NCBI GenBank assembly: GCA_002690445.1
Contig: NZER01000227.1
Span: 1 to 6,316 of the forward strand
Direction: 5' to 3'
DNA from: Candidatus Pacearchaeota archaeon
Lineage (GTDB): Archaea; Nanoarchaeota; Nanoarchaeia; Pacearchaeales; GW2011-AR1
DNA: 6,316 nt
Below are positions 3,827-6,316 of this stretch, piece by piece. Every line of letters starts with the position of its first letter. Positions within the stretch are counted from its first letter, which is position 1. Below the pieces are notes generated by a model, which had not been told where the DNA came from, did not search any database, and saw nothing but the letters and a program-made list of their open reading frames with translations. The position numbers and the translations under genes are program-made.

Positions 3827-6316
3827 GGCGCATGGCTTGATAAGTTCCGGAAAGACAATCCCGGAGATGCACGCATAGACGCGGACGTTCTCTTTGAGCT
3901 TGTTCGTAAGAAGGGAGAGGCATGGGTCAAGGCCAACTACCCAGAGGACTACGATGAATATGATCGCCATGTATGGGCGCTCAATCCCCTTAGTGCCACG
4001 GAGGAATTCTCTAGGGGTGCCCGCCGAGGATGGGAGGGGCTCAAGGGGACTTATTATGGAGCCAAGGGATTGGCGTGGAAAGGGCTTGAAAAATATGCAG
4101 GCACAGACACAGAGGACTACGCCAAGCAGAATTTAAGGTGGGTCCTTGAGCACCAGCAGGCAGCAGCAAGGCCCGAGGTTCAGGGTGATCCTGACAGCTA
4201 TGCTGGCTGGATAGGGGAGGCTGCCCCGTCCCTTACCGAGGCGTTAGTTACTGGTGCAGCTGGTGCGGGTGCTGGCTTATTAGCCGGTCAGGCAGGCCCA
4301 CAGGCGGCTACCCCTGAGGAAATAGTCACTGTCCCAGCTGGGTTCATTGCTGGTGTCTTTGGGAAGAATTCTGTAAAGCAGTTAATAAGAAATGAAATAG
4401 TCAAGAAGCTCGGGAAAGAGGCAACTGAGGCATCCGTCAAGTCGGCATTAAAGACCCAGCTGGCAGGAGCAACAACAAAGGCCCAACTCTATCAGCTAGC
4501 CGCCAGTAAGGGTATCACAACGAAGGCCCTAAGGGACCGGATCAGTTCCAATCTGATGAGGTATGGCGGCACTGCTACCTCCATAATGAACAGTGAGGGC
4601 ATGAATACCGGCGAGATCTTCGCTGATCTTGGTAATGACCCTGACATAGACCTTGATCAAGCCTTTAACACTGCGATGTTATATGGAACGGCGGCAGCCA
4701 TTCCTGATTCCGTTCTGCCATCATATGTTACCGGCAAGCTGGTGAAGGCCGTTACTGGCCAAACGCTTGCCAAGACAGCCAAGAAGGGGCTCTACGGCAA
4801 GATAGCCAACAGCTCCTACGGCAAGGTAGCAAGCGCCCTCACCAAGTGGGGCGGGACTGGTGTGTTTGAAGGCGGCACAGAGTTCTACCAAGAATACGTA
4901 GGTGTCCTTGCTGGTAAGACAGCCAAGGGCATGACGCTCAGTGAGGCCATTGATGACCCGCTCAGCTACGAGGAGCTGAAGGGCATGAAGCACGCTGCCA
5001 AGATCGGCTTTACTGCAGGCCTCATGGCCGGTGGCGGAGTGACTGTAGCGGACGTTGCGACTGGCAAATACTCCACTCCAGAAGACGTTGAAGAGACTCC
5101 GGCAGCAGCCCCAACTCCTGCGAAGCCTGCGCCGACTACGCCGACACCTGCTCCTGTTCCGGTCTCCAAAGCCAAGATTGATGATGCCGAGGTTGCCAAG
5201 GTGGAGGAGCTGGTGGCACGCAAGGTGGCCAATACCAGCTTTGAAGGTGAAAAGGAAATAGAGACTGATGATTCTGCCTTAGCCCTTGAGGTCAATGCCG
5301 CAGTAAACGGAGATGGGGTGGATGCAGCAGTCAGGGCCCACTACTATGCCCGACTCAGGGAGGAGCTTGCCAAGAAGAAAGCCGGGGAGGCTGCGGTAGA
5401 GCCTGCTGTGGGGCCACCGGCAGATACATCGGTAGATCCAGAGACACCCACCCCTGATGAGCCAGAGCCCACCTTTGACCCGATCTCAGGAAAATGGACC
5501 TCAGGAAGGGTTACTGCCCCGACACGGTCCGAGACAATGGGGCCGTTAGATTTATCCAAGCATAGCCCTCAAGTAGTAGCACTTATTGCCAACTTTGATG
5601 AAGCCTTTGACGCGGCAGCCCTTGAGCCAGTCAAGGAGTTCCAGCCGATGAGCGAGGCTTCCGAGCAGGAGATGAACCTGCTTGAGCTTGGAAGGGCCGC
5701 GCAGGATGTTGGCGAGAAGCACACGGCAAGGACTGGCTGGGGAGAGGGGCAAGAGGACAGCCAGCGAGAGAAAGATACAAAAGCATTTGGGCAAGTTCTT
5801 AAGGCAAGGAACAAAAGGATTAAGGCGGCAAACTCCAAGAAATCCCGCGAAGTCCCTGCCCTGACAAAAACCCAGCAACAGGAACTTATTAATACCGGCA
5901 TAGACATTGAGATTAAGGCACTTGTGGCTGAGCAGAATAAAATTGAGGAACAGATAGGTAAGGCAAACGAGAAGAACCGCAAGAAGCTATTAAGTCTACA
6001 GGAGCAAAGAGCAGACGGTAAGATTAGCAAGGCAGAGTTTGACAGCAAAGTCGCTGAACATACCCCATCAAAGACCATCACCAATCAGATTGAGAGGATT
6101 AAGCAGAAGATAGATGCGCTAACGGCGACCAAGGGCAGGGATGTTAATGAGGTATTTCCAAGCAATGACGTTGCTTTCCAGACACAGGGCTTAGACAAGG
6201 TAACAACATACACTGAGCCCGACCCAGACACCGGGGAGGTCGTGACAAAGGACCTTGAGAAACCATCATATCCTGCATTCTATCTGGTTAATGAGGAGCT
6301 TGAGGCCAGCAGGGAA
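3824..6316 (+). CDS. Giant phage protein with Gly/Ala-rich segments, N-terminal 831 residues (3' end outside window); putative internal virion protein
   Basis: Open from ATG 3824 to the window edge with no stop in 831 codons. An in-frame TAA at 3812-3814 and the lack of another early Met fix the start. Residues 1-60 are charged and carry several aromatics (WLDKFRKDNPGD near the start). Gly/Ala-rich segments lie at about 127-158 and 170-180. A helical Lys-rich part follows, then a region around 247-299 with two Gly/Ala patches, VFEGGTEFYQEYVG (347-360, an E-G-x-T-E-x-x-Q-E pattern), and a small-residue helix at 390-410. Pro/Ala linkers at about 418-447 and 522-556 separate charged helical parts. 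Residues about 684-768 look like a coiled coil. From general knowledge, Gly/Ala patches followed by an EGxTExxQE motif recur in very large phage virion or polyvalent proteins, possibly acting on membranes. No lytic transglycosylase motif is seen, unlike the N-terminus of T7 gp16. Translation is probably coupled to the preceding gene. Confidence 0.88.
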   Translation, partial: MGAWLDKFRKDNPGDARIDADVLFELVRKKGEAWVKANYPEDYDEYDRHVWALNPLSATEEFSRGARRGWEGLKGTYYGAKGLAWKGLEKYAGTDTEDYAKQNLRWVLEHQQAAARPEVQGDPDSYAGWIGEAAPSLTEALVTGAAGAGAGLLAGQAGPQAATPEEIVTVPAGFIAGVFGKNSVKQLIRNEIVKKLGKEATEASVKSALKTQLAGATTKAQLYQLAASKGITTKALRDRISSNLMRYGGTATSIMNSEGMNTGEIFADLGNDPDIDLDQAFNTAMLYGTAAAIPDSVLPSYVTGKLVKAVTGQTLAKTAKKGLYGKIANSSYGKVASALTKWGGTGVFEGGTEFYQEYVGVLAGKTAKGMTLSEAIDDPLSYEELKGMKHAAKIGFTAGLMAGGGVTVADVATGKYSTPEDVEETPAAAPTPAKPAPTTPTPAPVPVSKAKIDDAEVAKVEELVARKVANTSFEGEKEIETDDSALALEVNAAVNGDGVDAAVRAHYYARLREELAKKKAGEAAVEPAVGPPADTSVDPETPTPDEPEPTFDPISGKWTSGRVTAPTRSETMGPLDLSKHSPQVVALIANFDEAFDAAALEPVKEFQPMSEASEQEMNLLELGRAAQDVGEKHTARTGWGEGQEDSQREKDTKAFGQVLKARNKRIKAANSKKSREVPALTKTQQQELINTGIDIEIKALVAEQNKIEEQIGKANEKNRKKLLSLQEQRADGKISKAEFDSKVAEHTPSKTITNQIERIKQKIDALTATKGRDVNEVFPSNDVAFQTQGLDKVTTYTEPDPDTGEVVTKDLEKPSYPAFYLVNEELEASRE

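Noticed and set aside
3625..3936. 103-codon - strand ORF spanning the junction of the two large genes
   Set aside because: Antisense to both genes, with no ribosome binding site or recognisable domain; the + strand frames explain the region fully.
3824..4100. Lytic transglycosylase domain as in T7 gp16
   Set aside because: The first ~100 residues show no catalytic Glu-Ser type motif or SLT-like pattern; none is seen elsewhere in the 831 residues either.
3894..4136. 80-codon + strand ORF
   Set aside because: Out of frame within the third gene; Arg-rich with no start signal.
5569..6084. 171-codon ORF on the - strand with hydrophobic, Cys-rich product
   Set aside because: Antisense shadow of the charged coiled-coil region of the third gene; Lys/Glu codons read backwards give Leu/Phe/Ser, so the apparent membrane character is an artefact.

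Overview
The window reads as a structural stretch of a double-stranded DNA phage or prophage, most likely podovirus-like. Three large genes lie on the + strand with almost no space between them, and nothing credible is on the - strand. No tRNA, rRNA, CRISPR array, insertion sequence, integrase or antibiotic-resistance gene is visible. I recognise none of the three genes by strong family motifs. The phage assignment rests on architecture: giant, helical, low-complexity proteins with Gly/Ala-rich segments, packed head to tail.

Layout: positions 1-402 hold the C-terminal 133 codons of a gene that begins upstream. After a 17-base gap, 420-3824 encodes a 1134-residue protein with an N-terminal coiled coil, a helical middle, a more AT-rich domain and a long Pro-rich C-terminal third. 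Its TAA stop overlaps by one base the ATG of a third gene. That gene runs open from 3824 to the window edge (831 codons seen, no stop), so an ORF finder that requires a stop codon would miss it, and the many small ORFs reported after 3824 are shadows of it. Genes cover about 99.7% of the window, and no promoter or terminator is convincing.

The order (small protein with a Gly-rich C-terminus, then a ~1100-residue helical protein, then a giant protein with Gly/Ala-rich hydrophobic patches) recalls the internal virion or DNA-ejection cassette of T7-like phages (gp14-gp15-gp16). This is an inference from layout; no sequence homology could be tested. The T7 gp16 N-terminal transglycosylase domain is not seen in the third gene. 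If the analogy holds, the three products would be packaged in the capsid and delivered into the host envelope at infection.

The most unusual features are short peptide motifs in the middle protein and one shared with the third gene product: KDLIESRKD twice, VPAPS/T four times between modules, GPM(I) at intervals, and QPMSEA once in each of the two neighbouring proteins. Copies use different synonymous codons, so they are not recent DNA duplications.

Host clues: base composition is near half GC, arginine is written mainly as AGG, and neither visible start has a clear Shine-Dalgarno while strong ones occur inside genes. These argue against an Escherichia-like host, but I cannot name a host.
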